64,000 nucleotides of DNA, taken from assembly GCF_016772275.1 (NCBI RefSeq), contig NZ_CP065425.1, forward strand, positions 2,138,653 to 2,202,652. The letters are read 5' to 3'. Shown here piece by piece: positions 1 through 8,127 of the stretch (position 1 is the first letter of the stretch; each line of letters begins with the position of its first letter). A program made the position numbers and the translations under genes. Source of the DNA: Heyndrickxia vini (GTDB lineage: Bacteria > Bacillota > Bacilli > Bacillales > Bacillaceae_C). The notes beneath the pieces were generated by a model. The model ran no database searches. It was not told the origin of the DNA and was given only the letters and a program-made list of their open reading frames with translations.

Positions 1-74
1 ACAACTGCAATCACTGCAACGATTAATGATCCGAAAGTGATCATAAGTGAAATGGCTTCGTATACTGTGATCAT
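1..74 (-). CDS. Small hydrophobic type I toxin-like peptide (Hol-Tox/TxpA/BsrG type), cut by window edge
   Basis: A minus-strand frame too short for standard gene callers begins at ATG 74. It follows a very strong ribosome binding site (GGGGGGTGA, 81-89) with a 6-nt spacer. The 24 visible codons read MITVYEAISLMITFGS and continue as a hydrophobic stretch (LIVAVIAV). The pattern M-x(2)-VYEA-x-x-LMI-x-FG followed by a membrane helix is that of the small Bacillus peptides TxpA, BsrG and BsrE and of the holin-like toxin family. Known members depolarise or disturb the membrane and are silenced by an antisense RNA. The C-terminus and any antitoxin RNA lie outside the window, so the toxin role is inferred from family resemblance. 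Confidence 0.7.
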   Translation of the reverse strand, partial: MITVYEAISLMITFGSLIVAVIAV

Positions 75-136
75 CAGCAATCACCCCCCTTCATGAGGAA
101 ATGACCACTGCCCACCCCGCAAACTATGTCTATTCC

Positions 137-145
137 ATTATAGCA
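137..145 (-). promoter_or_regulatory. Extended -10 promoter for the toxin-like gene
   Basis: On the minus strand the sequence reads TGC-TATAAT, a perfect -10 with the extended TG motif, about 63 nt upstream of the ATG at 74. No good -35 is visible, as is usual for extended -10 promoters. The long leader would suit antisense or structural control. Confidence 0.5.
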
Positions 146-280
146 CATACGTTCGTATTATATATCATATTTTGATAAATCCTACAATTTTACTAGGTTC
201 CGTAGATATATATAGGGGGCGCAATTTTTAAATCCAATATCAGATATATAGAAGAATTTCAAAACTTAACAACTTATCTC

Positions 281-311
281 TTGACTTAGAGTTAACTATA
301 AGGATTATTCT
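281..311 (+). promoter_or_regulatory. MerR-type promoter and operator of adhA
   Basis: TTGACT (281-286) and TATTCT (306-311) are separated by 19 bp, the over-long spacer typical of promoters activated by MerR-family proteins. The spacer holds an imperfect dyad centred on GTTAAC (CTTAGAGTT/AACTATAAG). The same TTAGAGTTAACT core recurs in front of the merR gene at 2036, so that regulator probably controls both genes. Confidence 0.7.
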
Positions 312-413
312 ATTTTTGCGAGGATAATTGGGAAAAATAGATCGAAAAGAAGTAAAGTATTTCTATCCCAACATCGATTCTCTTAATAAATCAATCTATT
401 GGAGGCTATACGA

Positions 414-1454
414 ATGATAACTGCAAAAGCACGGGCTGTTGATGGTCCAGACAAGTCGTTTCGAATTGCCGAAATTAAAAGACGCGATCTCGATTCGCAC
501 GATGTTCTAATTGAAATTAAATATGCAGGTATATGCCATTCCGACATTCATACTGCTCACGGTGAGTGGGGTCCAGTGAACTACCCACTCGTACCTGGGC
601 ATGAAATTGCGGGAATTGTTACAGACATAGGAGCAAAAGTTACTAAATATAAGGTAGGTGACCGTGTAGGGGTCGGATGTATGGTCGACTCTTGTGGCGA
701 ATGTGAGAACTGCCGGAACGGAGAAGAGCAATACTGTCTTAAAGGAAATATCCCTACCTATGCTGGTGTTGACAAATATGGTGAGCCTACTCAAGGTGGC
801 TATTCTACCCATATTGTCGTTACAGAGAACTTTGTAGTTAGAATTCCTGATAACATCGGACTTGATGATGCAGCACCATTACTTTGCGCTGGGATTACTA
901 CATATTCACCGCTAAACCATTGGAACGCTGGTCCGGGCAAAAGAGTAGCGGTTGTTGGTATGGGCGGCCTTGGACATATGGCTGTAAAAATTGCACATGC
1001 TATGGGTGCAGAAGTTACCGTCCTTTCGCAGACATTGAATAAAAAGGAAGATGGCCTACAATTCGGAGCTGATAACTACTATGCTACAAGCGACCCAGAA
1101 ACATTTGAAAAACTTGCTGAATCCTTTGACTTAATCATTAATACGGTAAGTGCAAAGATTGATATTGATGCGTATTTCTCCTTACTCACTCTTGATGGCA
1201 CAATGGTTAATGTCGGTGCTCCCGGTGAGCCGTTATCACTAAACGTAATGTCTCTCATAGGTCATCGTCGTTCATTTGCAGGTTCAATGATCGGTGGCAT
1301 CCGTGAAACGCAAGAAATGTTGGATTTCTGTGCAAAACACAATATCGTTCCTCAGATTGAAGTTATTTCAGCTGATCAAATTGATGAAGCATACAAACGC
1401 ATCTTAGCTTCGGATGTGAAGTATCGATTCGTGATTGATGTCAGCACAATATAA
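414..1454 (+). CDS. adhA: Zinc-dependent, NADP-type alcohol dehydrogenase AdhA
   Basis: Medium-chain dehydrogenase of 346 residues that interconverts alcohols and aldehydes in the cytosol. Catalytic zinc ligands are C41, H63/E64 (GHE) and C158. The structural zinc site is C94, C97, C100 and C108, and the Rossmann motif GMGGLG is at 182-187. The serine and lysines after the second strand (LSQTLNKK) suggest NADP preference. The sequence closely resembles Bacillus subtilis AdhA, which belongs to an aldehyde-stress regulon under the MerR protein AdhR. ATG 414 is chosen over an upstream TTG because GGAGG (401-405) lies 8 nt ahead. The promoter has MerR architecture, so induction by reactive aldehydes is plausible but inferred. 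Confidence 0.9.
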   Translation: MITAKARAVDGPDKSFRIAEIKRRDLDSHDVLIEIKYAGICHSDIHTAHGEWGPVNYPLVPGHEIAGIVTDIGAKVTKYKVGDRVGVGCMVDSCGECENCRNGEEQYCLKGNIPTYAGVDKYGEPTQGGYSTHIVVTENFVVRIPDNIGLDDAAPLLCAGITTYSPLNHWNAGPGKRVAVVGMGGLGHMAVKIAHAMGAEVTVLSQTLNKKEDGLQFGADNYYATSDPETFEKLAESFDLIINTVSAKIDIDAYFSLLTLDGTMVNVGAPGEPLSLNVMSLIGHRRSFAGSMIGGIRETQEMLDFCAKHNIVPQIEVISADQIDEAYKRILASDVKYRFVIDVSTI

Positions 1455-1481
1455 GCTGCAAAAATGATCAGGAATATTCTA

Positions 1482-1516
1482 GGATGTCCAAAAAGCTTGC
1501 TTTTGGACATCCTTTT
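1482..1516 (+). terminator. Rho-independent terminator of adhA
   Basis: A 12-bp perfect stem (GGATGTCCAAAA / TTTTGGACATCC) with a 7-nt loop is followed by TTTT, 27 nt after the adhA stop codon. Confidence 0.85.
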
Positions 1517-1618
1517 ACATATGGCTTAAAAATGAAATGTAAATTTAAATACAATTCGACCAACCTTTTTTAAATGTTTCATGTTTATAATAGATGGGAA
1601 TAATGAATAGTTTAGAAC

Positions 1619-1912
1619 CTATGTCTTCCTCGAATGAAGATTGCACACCATAGGCAACAATTTAATCGCCAAAATACGCAAAATATTGGTCCGAATATGG
1701 CTGGTGCCGGTGATTCCCTTCATCACAACCAACCTAACAAGAAAAATCAGATTGATACCTACTTGCAAGATACGCCGCAAATTATGTTTTCCTTTTAAAA
1801 TCGCTTTATACCAACGCCGATTTAAAAAATTATGAATGATAAATAATACAAGTACGACAACTTCTATGACTTCATAGACCATATTTCCTGTAATATAAAT
1901 ATATAGTTCTTT
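1619..1912 (-). pseudogene. Decayed DUF4405-type membrane protein fragment
   Basis: The minus strand reads KELYIYITGN, then a hydrophobic helix, then IHNFLNRRWYKAILKG and LRRILQ, a pattern recalling DUF4405 membrane proteins (an intramembrane His followed by LN-x-W-x-KA and a cytoplasmic KGKYNLRRILQ). An in-frame TAA cuts off the normal N-terminus, no ribosome binding site precedes the first ATG, and the C-terminal part diverges. It is best read as a broken remnant in the 520-nt gap between adhA and merR. The family assignment is from memory of the pattern and is only moderately secure. Confidence 0.45.
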
Positions 1913-1992
1913 TTATATCGTTTATAGCCATCTGTTTCGGTTCAAAAGTGACTTTGACATTCAGCAACTGTCGTGATAAAATTCACCAAGAA

Positions 1993-2010
1993 TTTAGAGT
2001 TAACTCAAAA
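1993..2010. promoter_or_regulatory. Second copy of the MerR operator, upstream of merR
   Basis: TTTAGAGTT/AACTCAAAA is an 18-nt dyad with one mismatch, sharing the AGAGTTAACT core with the adhA promoter. It lies about 26 nt before the merR start and suggests autoregulation. A TATATT -10 candidate follows at 2013-2018. Confidence 0.5.
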
Positions 2011-2035
2011 TCTATATTGACTGAGGAGTGTTTGG

Positions 2036-2446
2036 ATGAATACATTTTCTATCGGTGAAGTGGCTCAAAAATTGAATCTTACTACATACACTTTACGCTA
2101 CTATGACAAAGAAGGACTTATCCCTTTTGTAGAACGGACACCTAGCGGAACACGATTATTTAAAGAATCCGATATCGATGCATTAAAAATAATTGAATGT
2201 CTTAAATCCACCGGAATGCCTATTAAGGAAATAAAAAATTTCATCGATTGGTGTGCAGATGGAGACTCCACGTTGCAACAACGATATGACATGTTTCTGG
2301 AACGCAAAGCTGCTGTCGAGAAACAGTTGGAGGAATTGAATAAAACTATGGAACTTATAGATCATAAATGTCACTATTATAAGACTGCCTTAGATGCTGG
2401 GACTGAAGATATTCATAAAGATGACAAAATAGGTAACTATAATTAA
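2036..2446 (+). CDS. MerR-family transcriptional regulator (AdhR/YyaN-like)
   Basis: A 136-residue regulator. Residues 4-70 form the winged HTH_MerR domain (FSIGEVAQKLNLTTYTLRYY, GLIPF..R..SG.R.F). A long dimerisation helix follows (about 80-120, ERKAAVEKQLEELNKTMELIDHK). The C-terminal effector region is very short, with one Cys at the end of the helix, so a small redox or electrophile signal is possible. AGGAG lies 7 nt before the ATG. It is separated from adhA by a dead gene but shares its operator core, so it is the likely adhA activator. Other members of this subfamily respond to aldehydes; here that is inference. Confidence 0.8.
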   Translation: MNTFSIGEVAQKLNLTTYTLRYYDKEGLIPFVERTPSGTRLFKESDIDALKIIECLKSTGMPIKEIKNFIDWCADGDSTLQQRYDMFLERKAAVEKQLEELNKTMELIDHKCHYYKTALDAGTEDIHKDDKIGNYN

Positions 2447-2484
2447 CGTTATTTCCAAAAAAGAAATGGACTCCTCTAAGATAT

Positions 2485-2521
2485 AAAAGTCGATTTCTAA
2501 GTTAACGAAGAAATCGATTTT
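2485..2521 (+). terminator. Hairpin downstream of merR
   Basis: A stem of about 13 bp (AAAGTCGATTTCT / AGAAATCGATTT, one bulge) lies 39 nt after merR and runs into a T-rich tract. Confidence 0.5.
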
Positions 2522-2530
2522 GTTAATGAC

Positions 2531-2569
2531 AAAAGCAGTGCGATTTCTATTATGAAATGCACTGCTTTT
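2531..2569. terminator. Bidirectional terminator between merR and the following minus-strand genes
   Basis: A perfect 11-bp stem AAAAGCAGTGC / GCACTGCTTTT with A- and T-runs on its two sides can stop transcription from both directions. Confidence 0.75.
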
Positions 2570-2596
2570 GTATATAAACATTTTCGTACGTGAGAT

Positions 2597-2665
2597 TCAT
2601 CCTCCTAAAAACATCATGCAGACTAGAACAATCATAACGGCAAAAAGTTTATTTGAATTTCGCAT
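2597..2665 (-). CDS. 22-residue hydrophobic peptide
   Basis: A minus-strand frame of 22 codons starts at ATG 2665 with AAAGGAG 6 nt upstream and ends in TGA at 2597. It has a short basic head (MRNSNK) and a single hydrophobic helix ending in GG. It lies between the MFS gene and a bidirectional terminator, so it may be the last cistron of that transcription unit. It is not recognised. The good ribosome binding site and the membrane-peptide composition support it; expression is unproven. Confidence 0.45.
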   Translation of the reverse strand: MRNSNKLFAVMIVLVCMMFLGG

Positions 2666-2722
2666 AAAGTTCTCCTTTGCGTTTACTGTAAAAAGTCAAA
2701 TTCTAAAGGCATCAAAATTTTT

Positions 2723-3889
2723 TTAAGAAAGTTGTTTGTCATGATTATGCATGTTGTTTCTTAATAAAATAAATACCAATCCTAAACCCAACGAAATGAT
2801 TCCCACAAAAACGACGTATTGTGTACCTAATCCCGTAATAAATAATCCACCTGCAGCTGTACCAATTGTTGTTCCTAAGTTAACGGATGATAAAAATAAT
2901 CCATTAGCGAAATCAGGAGCTTTAGAGGCTGCTGATGTAATCCAATATTGATTAATATTCGTTCCTATTCCAGCCAAAATTCCCCAAACTAAAGTTATGA
3001 TAGCCATAGGTAAAGTGAATTGTCCTAAGTAAAATAAAATGATGTAAACGACTGCTAATGCTAATGGAAAAGATACGACCGTTTTGATGGCATTTTTAGT
3101 AAGTAACTTTCCTGCCAAGATGTTACCAATAATATTTGCGCCCCCGAATATGACTAACATTAAACTAATTGTTTTCCCAGAGATATTCGTAACGCTTTTA
3201 AGATATTCAGCAAGATAACTATACACCCCAAATACTGCTGAATTAAGGAGCAGGACAGCAACAATGGAAAGCCAAGTAATCGGTTTTTTTAATACCGATA
3301 ATTGAGCCCCGTAAGAAAGTTTTTCTTTTACAGGCATAGATGGAAAAAATACGAATGTAGCAATAAATACGATTGCATTTACAAAGGCGAAAAATCCCAT
3401 CGATAGTTGAAACGAAATGGTACTGGCGAGAAAACTTGCGATTGGTACCCCAAGTACCATACCTGCAGATACACCAATAAAAACCTTTGAAACCGCTTTT
3501 GGTGCTTCTTCCTTCTTAACTGAGTTAGCGGCAATTGTAAAAGCTCCCGAAAAATAAATTGGTTGAAAAATAGCGGGAATCACACGTGCAATTAATGCAA
3601 CGGTATAGTTACTTGTAAATATAGAGACAATGTTACATAGAACGAAAATACCAAGTACAATTAACATAGCCTTCTTACGATTTATCCCCGAAAATAATAA
3701 CGGCATTGTAGGTCCAGATACTGAAACAGTAAGTGCGAATAGACTTACCATCCACCCTGCCATAGATACACTAATATGAAAGTGATCTGCAATGTAGGGT
3801 AATATTCCTACAACCCCCATTTCGGTATTTATGATGCCAAAAGCACCTACAATTAAAATAAATATTAGTAAATGATTTCGTTTAGACAA
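2723..3889 (-). CDS. MFS transporter, DHA1 (AraJ/YdhP-like) drug or sugar efflux type
   Basis: A 388-residue membrane protein with about 12 hydrophobic segments and the DHA1-type opening E-M-G-V-V-G-I-L-P (23-31), which resembles the GILP motif of the arabinose-efflux/YdhP branch. A central cytoplasmic break lies around residues 190-205. Members export sugars, nucleosides or drugs by proton antiport; no substrate can be read here. The start is TTG 3889, with AGGAG 8 nt upstream and no in-frame ATG nearby. It is followed by the 22-aa peptide and a terminator. Confidence 0.85.
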   Translation of the reverse strand: MSKRNHLLIFILIVGAFGIINTEMGVVGILPYIADHFHISVSMAGWMVSLFALTVSVSGPTMPLLFSGINRKKAMLIVLGIFVLCNIVSIFTSNYTVALIARVIPAIFQPIYFSGAFTIAANSVKKEEAPKAVSKVFIGVSAGMVLGVPIASFLASTISFQLSMGFFAFVNAIVFIATFVFFPSMPVKEKLSYGAQLSVLKKPITWLSIVAVLLLNSAVFGVYSYLAEYLKSVTNISGKTISLMLVIFGGANIIGNILAGKLLTKNAIKTVVSFPLALAVVYIILFYLGQFTLPMAIITLVWGILAGIGTNINQYWITSAASKAPDFANGLFLSSVNLGTTIGTAAGGLFITGLGTQYVVFVGIISLGLGLVFILLRNNMHNHDKQLS

Positions 3890-4212
3890 AGAAGCAACTC
3901 CTAACTTTAATTGACAACTTGTTCATTTGCTCACAAAAAAATGACTAACTCCTTACTAATTATTTTAGAGTGTTTTTTATATATAGCCAATACTTATATC
4001 ATATATCACAATATGCCTGAAAGGTATTTTTGTAATTCTTACAAAATGATAAAAGAGATCTTTTCAATACCAATGTTTCTCAATTACGGTGAACAATTAT
4101 TTGTTGATGATGTTAGAAATTCGAATGGTAAAACCGCTTGAAATCAAGCGGTTTAGTATTTTTAGCTATGGAGCCTCCGATTACTAATCAATGGATATAT
4201 GTTAAAGAAATA
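3890..4212. other. Intergenic gap with no convincing gene
   Basis: This 323-nt AT-rich stretch contains a 76-codon plus-strand frame from a TTG without a convincing ribosome binding site, and the hairpin at 4131-4154. No known protein pattern or RNA was recognised. Confidence 0.5.
4131..4163. terminator. Terminator downstream of the TetR gene
   Basis: A perfect 10-bp stem AAACCGCTTG / CAAGCGGTTT with an AAAT loop has AGTATTTTT on the plus side. On the minus strand the stem ends in GGTTTTA, so it can also serve the tetR transcript that ends at 4213. Confidence 0.65.
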
Positions 4213-4803
4213 TTATCGAATAATCTTCATTAAAAGTTCAACCGATTGTGAGTTATCCATTGACGAAGACGGAATATCTTGAAGCATTAATCCAGTAATA
4301 ACAGAAAAAAAGAGGTATAAGATTTGATATGGATCTCCTTCACAAAATTGACCCATTTGTTGTCCTTTTACGAAGATAGGAACTAATTCATTAATTGTAT
4401 TTTTGGCGGAATAATGTTTTAGAAGGTCTTTTGCTTTATCTGGAACATTCGGTGATGTGTTTGCTTGTTGGAGAATGAGAAAATAATTTTTATGATTTTC
4501 TTCTAGGATTTTGCTAGTTAACATCCTCATTTGATCAATTGGAGTACCTTCAAATGAATGCATATTTTTAAATGTGGTATACGCCTCTTCCGTTGCATCC
4601 TGAACAAGTTCACTAAAAAGGACGTTCTTTGATTGAAAATAGCGATAAGTTAAGCCTTGGCTAATACCGGCTTCAGCAGCTATCATACTCATTTTTGTTC
4701 CATTTAGTCCACGAAGTGCAAATACTTTCAATGCGGCGTTTTTTATTTGGGTTCTTCTTTCTTCATGAGTAGAATCTACTTTTTGACCTTCTACAAGTGT
4801 CAA
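4213..4803 (-). CDS. TetR/AcrR-family repressor
   Basis: About 196 residues. The N-terminal HTH (SMIAAEAGISQGLTYRYFQSK) is classic TetR, followed by a helical ligand-binding domain with no obvious subfamily. TTG 4803 is preferred because GGAGAG lies 8 nt upstream; a GTG at 4812 directly abuts that site and is unlikely. It follows the SDR gene by 26 nt in the same direction. The palindrome AATGAAC-N-GTTCATT in the SDR leader is the probable operator, giving a simple autoregulated two-gene operon. Confidence 0.85.
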   Translation of the reverse strand: MTLVEGQKVDSTHEERRTQIKNAALKVFALRGLNGTKMSMIAAEAGISQGLTYRYFQSKNVLFSELVQDATEEAYTTFKNMHSFEGTPIDQMRMLTSKILEENHKNYFLILQQANTSPNVPDKAKDLLKHYSAKNTINELVPIFVKGQQMGQFCEGDPYQILYLFFSVITGLMLQDIPSSSMDNSQSVELLMKIIR

Positions 4804-4829
4804 TTTATTCACTCTCCAATTAAATTAAT

Positions 4830-5738
4830 CTAACTAATAAGTTTTTGAGAATGTTGGACTTGATTCTCGCTTATTTCCCATAATTTCTTGGCAGATTCAA
4901 TATTTTGAGCCTGAACAGAAGGCGTTGCCACTTCCATATCAGCATAATAGAGGCCACTATGATCGGTTACTTCATCTGAATCGGCGAGCCACACTAATGT
5001 TTCTGCACCTTTTTCGGGTGTCCGTGAAAACATCTTCATCACAGCCATCGTACTGCGAGCCAACCATCCGTTATTTTGATTAAAATTGGTAGCTACTAAT
5101 CCCGGATCGAAGCAATAGGAAGAGACATTGCTCCCCTTAAGTTTTTTAGCTAATTCTAATGTAAATAAAATATTTGCAAGCTTTGTCTCTCCATAACGCA
5201 AAGTTGGTCCACCGAAAAACTTTTTTGGAGATTGATAAAGTTTCTTTGCACTTATATCTGCAAAGACAATACCTGTTTTGGCCATTTTATGACCGTGTGA
5301 AGCAGTAGTAATAATACGTGCATGTTCATTTTCTTTCATTCTTTCGATTAATAAAGATGTGAGTAAAAAAGGGGCTAAATAGTTTACTGCCCACGTCATT
5401 TCAATTCCATCCTCTGTAAGCTGTCTTTTTTCAAATAATGCCCCGGCATTGTTAATCAAGATATCTATTTTAGGGCATTTAGCTAATATTTCCGCTGCTG
5501 CTTTTCTTATCGATTGTTGTGAGGACATATCTGCAAGAAATACATCAACGTTATTACCAAATGATTGTTTTAATTCTTCAAGTACTTTATTTGCTTTATT
5601 TAGATTACGGGCGACAATTCCTATATTTGCACCACGTGAAGCTAACTCCTTAACAGCTGCCAAACCAATACCACTTGTAGCCCCGGTAATTAAAACATAT
5701 TTATCTTTTACAGACCAAGTTGAATTATCCAATATCAT
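4830..5738 (-). CDS. Short-chain dehydrogenase (retinol dehydrogenase/WWOX-like SDR)
   Basis: A 302-residue SDR with the cofactor motif TGATSGIG (18-25), NNAG (96-99), catalytic Ser147 and YGETK (Tyr182, Lys186). The long C-terminal region (about 225-302) is typical of the retinol dehydrogenase-like group, which oxidises or reduces lipophilic alcohols and carbonyls; the substrate is not evident. ATG 5738 has AGGAAGGGG just upstream. The first in-frame ATG (5777) lies inside the TetR operator palindrome and lacks a ribosome binding site. It is co-transcribed with the TetR gene that follows. Confidence 0.85.
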   Translation of the reverse strand: MILDNSTWSVKDKYVLITGATSGIGLAAVKELASRGANIGIVARNLNKANKVLEELKQSFGNNVDVFLADMSSQQSIRKAAAEILAKCPKIDILINNAGALFEKRQLTEDGIEMTWAVNYLAPFLLTSLLIERMKENEHARIITTASHGHKMAKTGIVFADISAKKLYQSPKKFFGGPTLRYGETKLANILFTLELAKKLKGSNVSSYCFDPGLVATNFNQNNGWLARSTMAVMKMFSRTPEKGAETLVWLADSDEVTDHSGLYYADMEVATPSVQAQNIESAKKLWEISENQVQHSQKLIS

Positions 5739-5763
5739 TTGCCCCTTCCTAAATGAGCCTTTG

Positions 5764-5778
5764 AATGAACGGTTCATT
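5764..5778. promoter_or_regulatory. TetR-type operator in the SDR leader
   Basis: AATGAAC-G-GTTCATT is a perfect 15-nt dyad 26 nt upstream of the SDR start. Its size and symmetry suit the TetR protein encoded next in the operon. Confidence 0.65.
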
Positions 5779-5934
5779 TACTTTTTATTTTACTTTGAAA
5801 ATACCGAAGGGTTTACATATACTTTTCATCTTTTTCTTCTCTTTTTTAACAATAGTAGAGGAAATCCGCGAAAAGGTGACACAAGATTAATATGTGTTTT
5901 GATCAATAGTGCGAATGAAATATTACGTAAATTA

Positions 5935-5970
5935 AAAAAGGAACATTGAGCAAATCAAATGTTCCTTTTT
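5935..5970. terminator. Bidirectional terminator
   Basis: A 13-bp stem (AAAAAGGAACATT / AATGTTCCTTTTT) with A- and T-runs lies 12 nt beyond the end of the minus-strand MFS gene. Confidence 0.8.
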
Positions 5971-5982
5971 ACTTTCCCATTA

Positions 5983-7254
5983 TTAAGCTGTTACCTCTTT
6001 TGCTCTCTCTTCCTTTCGTTGTTGTTCCTTGATCATCATCCCGCCAACTAGCCCAATAAGTGAAAAAACAACAGGAATAATAAAGCCATAATGGTATCCT
6101 ATCGGACCCGAGTGAAAATGATCTAACACCTTTCCAAAAATACTCGGTAATAGAACAGCACTTAAAAATCCTCCGGTGTTTGCAAAACCCGAAACGACAC
6201 CAACTTCCTTGATAGGAAATGATTGCCGTACAACTGCAAAGGTTAATGCACTTGCGCCATTTCCATAACCAATAATTAAAAATAATATGATTACCAAGAA
6301 GTATGGCGGCTTCCCTCCACACACGAAAAAGGTTATCCAACCACATATAGTAAAAATATGAACAACTACATATGGCCGCTTAATCATATTCAACCGATTC
6401 GTAATCCAGCCTGTTAAAGGCGCCCCGATAATGGCACCGATTAACCCAATCATAATTAATTGGCTTGCGCCTGAACGTGTCATGCCATACATATTCATCC
6501 CAAATGGAACTGCCCAGGATCCAATAAAGCCTACGTATGTACCTACAACACCAAAATGGCATAAAAAAGTTGCCCAAGCTTGGCGACTAGAAAACAGTCG
6601 TCGAAGTATAACAATCGTTTTATCTCTTTTCTTAGTAGAAGGATTGTTTGATCGATTCACATTTATCGGAGAAATATTCATTTGATTCGGTTTCTTTATT
6701 AGGACTATATAAAGAAGAATCCCAAAAACACATAATAAACACCCAATGATAAGGAACGGAGCTCTCCAGCCGATGAGATCAATAGAAGCGGAAAATGGAA
6801 CGGTTGCCATTAAGAATCCTAAGCTCCCACTCATCCCTGCAAATCCTAGTAATTGTACGAATTCATTTGCTTTAAACCATTGACTTAAAATTAGGACTAG
6901 GTTGACCCATATCGCAGCATCGCCTATTCCAACTAGCAATCTTGCAAATAGCAAAAATCCTTCATTCGGTGCAATGCTGTACACTAATGTACCTACCCCA
7001 TTAAGAAGTGTCCCGAAAATAAGAAAATAATTAGGACCAAAACGGTCAGACAAAATTCCAATTGGAATTTGCAGACTTGAATAAGCCAAAAATTGAATAC
7101 TTGTTAATAACCCTATCACTGCAGCGGAAACGTGAAATTCCTTCATTAATTGCTCTGAAATTAAACCAGGAGCTGTACGTTGACTCACTATAAGAAAATA
7201 GGAGAACAATACTACACCAAATACGACCCATCTATAACTGCTCTGTTTCTTCAA
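5983..7254 (-). CDS. MFS transporter
   Basis: 423 residues, about 12 membrane segments. Motif A is visible (GILSDRFGPNYFLIFG, about 67-82), and a basic cytoplasmic loop (about 200-220, KKRDK) separates the two halves. The sequence recalls organic acid/anion symporter-like MFS members, but no substrate can be assigned. The start is TTG 7254, with GGGGA about 8 nt upstream. It is monocistronic between two hairpins. Confidence 0.8.
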   Translation of the reverse strand: MKKQSSYRWVVFGVVLFSYFLIVSQRTAPGLISEQLMKEFHVSAAVIGLLTSIQFLAYSSLQIPIGILSDRFGPNYFLIFGTLLNGVGTLVYSIAPNEGFLLFARLLVGIGDAAIWVNLVLILSQWFKANEFVQLLGFAGMSGSLGFLMATVPFSASIDLIGWRAPFLIIGCLLCVFGILLYIVLIKKPNQMNISPINVNRSNNPSTKKRDKTIVILRRLFSSRQAWATFLCHFGVVGTYVGFIGSWAVPFGMNMYGMTRSGASQLIMIGLIGAIIGAPLTGWITNRLNMIKRPYVVVHIFTICGWITFFVCGGKPPYFLVIILFLIIGYGNGASALTFAVVRQSFPIKEVGVVSGFANTGGFLSAVLLPSIFGKVLDHFHSGPIGYHYGFIIPVVFSLIGLVGGMMIKEQQRKEERAKEVTA

Positions 7255-7422
7255 TGACCTCTTCCCCTATTTACATTTTTTTATCATTATACTCCTATTT
7301 TTAAAGGAAAGAAGAAGAAATTTTGATGTAGGCGTTTTCATTTTATTTCTCTGGTAATCCATTTGGATACAGGTCATTATTGTAGTGATAGTAAGAAACT
7401 GGATCATGATCATTACATACGT

Positions 7423-7456
7423 AAAACAGCCCTTCCTAGTCAAGAAGGACTGTTTT
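7423..7456. terminator. Terminator after the secreted-protein gene
   Basis: An AAAACAG-x-CCTTC / GAAGG-x-CTGTTTT stem with one mismatch and a T-run on either side lies 50 nt downstream of the gene ending at 7506. Confidence 0.65.
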
Positions 7457-7505
7457 ACAGAAAAATCCAGCATTAAGGGCTTGTACAAAACCCATGTTAG
7501 TTATT

Positions 7506-7979
7506 TTAGTATTCAGCGTTGTTCAAAATAAAATCAATCGCCCATTCACCCTTTTGGTTAAAAATCGCACCCGTTTTAAATGTCATATGTGGATTTTCAG
7601 GTCTATATTGATGAAGTTGAGCTTCAATCGTCCCTTTATATTCGTTTTTACCTACTTTTTTAAACGTATCGGAAGTTTCACGAACTAACGTATGTGCGAT
7701 CCAAATATGCGGGCTTTCCATAAGGCTCTTGGCATTGGGATTTACTTGAATATTCGAATTTGAATGGATCGTATAATCCAGCCTAATGTTTTGACCGTGG
7801 TTTACGATGGAATAACCATTGATTGTCAGCTTGATTCCGTTCACTTCCGCTGAACCTAACCCCTGATTTGTCATAGATTCGGCACTAATCAAGGTAGGGA
7901 AGGCAAAGCCAATGAGCAAGCAAATTAATAAAGCGACACCACCAGTGAGTCGCATGGTTTTTTTCGATAGGTTCCTCAT
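7506..7979 (-). CDS. Secreted protein of unknown function next to the PQQ dehydrogenase
   Basis: About 157 residues with a Sec signal (basic MRNLSKKTMR, hydrophobic GGVALLICLLIGFAF, cleavage near LISA-ES). The mature part is about 120 residues, rich in beta-strand patterns, and ends in a G-x-Y-x-G then G-E-W-x-I-D-F arrangement that faintly recalls YtkA/FixH-type domains. ATG 7979 is preferred, with AAGGATGGTGG upstream. It lies directly downstream of the PQQ dehydrogenase gene on the same strand with a 148-nt gap, so a joint extracytoplasmic role is possible. The family is not recognised. Confidence 0.6.
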   Translation of the reverse strand: MRNLSKKTMRLTGGVALLICLLIGFAFPTLISAESMTNQGLGSAEVNGIKLTINGYSIVNHGQNIRLDYTIHSNSNIQVNPNAKSLMESPHIWIAHTLVRETSDTFKKVGKNEYKGTIEAQLHQYRPENPHMTFKTGAIFNQKGEWAIDFILNNAEY

Positions 7980-8047
7980 TTTACCACCATCCTTATTTAT
8001 CATTTATTGATTTCACATTTTAGATTGTTTCACAAATGGAACGATTT

Positions 8048-8072
8048 AAGCCCGAATGAAGAGATCGGGCTT
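8048..8072 (-). terminator. Hairpin after the PQQ dehydrogenase gene
   Basis: An 8-bp stem AAGCCCGA / TCGGGCTT without a clear T-run, 55 nt past the stop codon. It may be a weak terminator or an mRNA-stabilising structure. Confidence 0.4.
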
Positions 8073-8127
8073 AGATTGCTCCCGGAAATGGATCTCTTTA
8101 GAGAAGAAATTCATTTTCTCCAAAATA

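Noticed and set aside
3911-4141. 76-codon plus-strand frame between the MFS and TetR genes
   Set aside because: It starts at TTG without a good ribosome binding site, its composition is not protein-like, and its stop lies inside a terminator stem.
5449-5949. 166-codon plus-strand frame antisense to the SDR gene
   Set aside because: It is the complement of a clear SDR coding sequence and contains no start signal.
7267-7488. 73-codon minus-strand frame between the MFS transporter and the secreted protein
   Set aside because: It spans the terminator hairpin and lacks a ribosome binding site.
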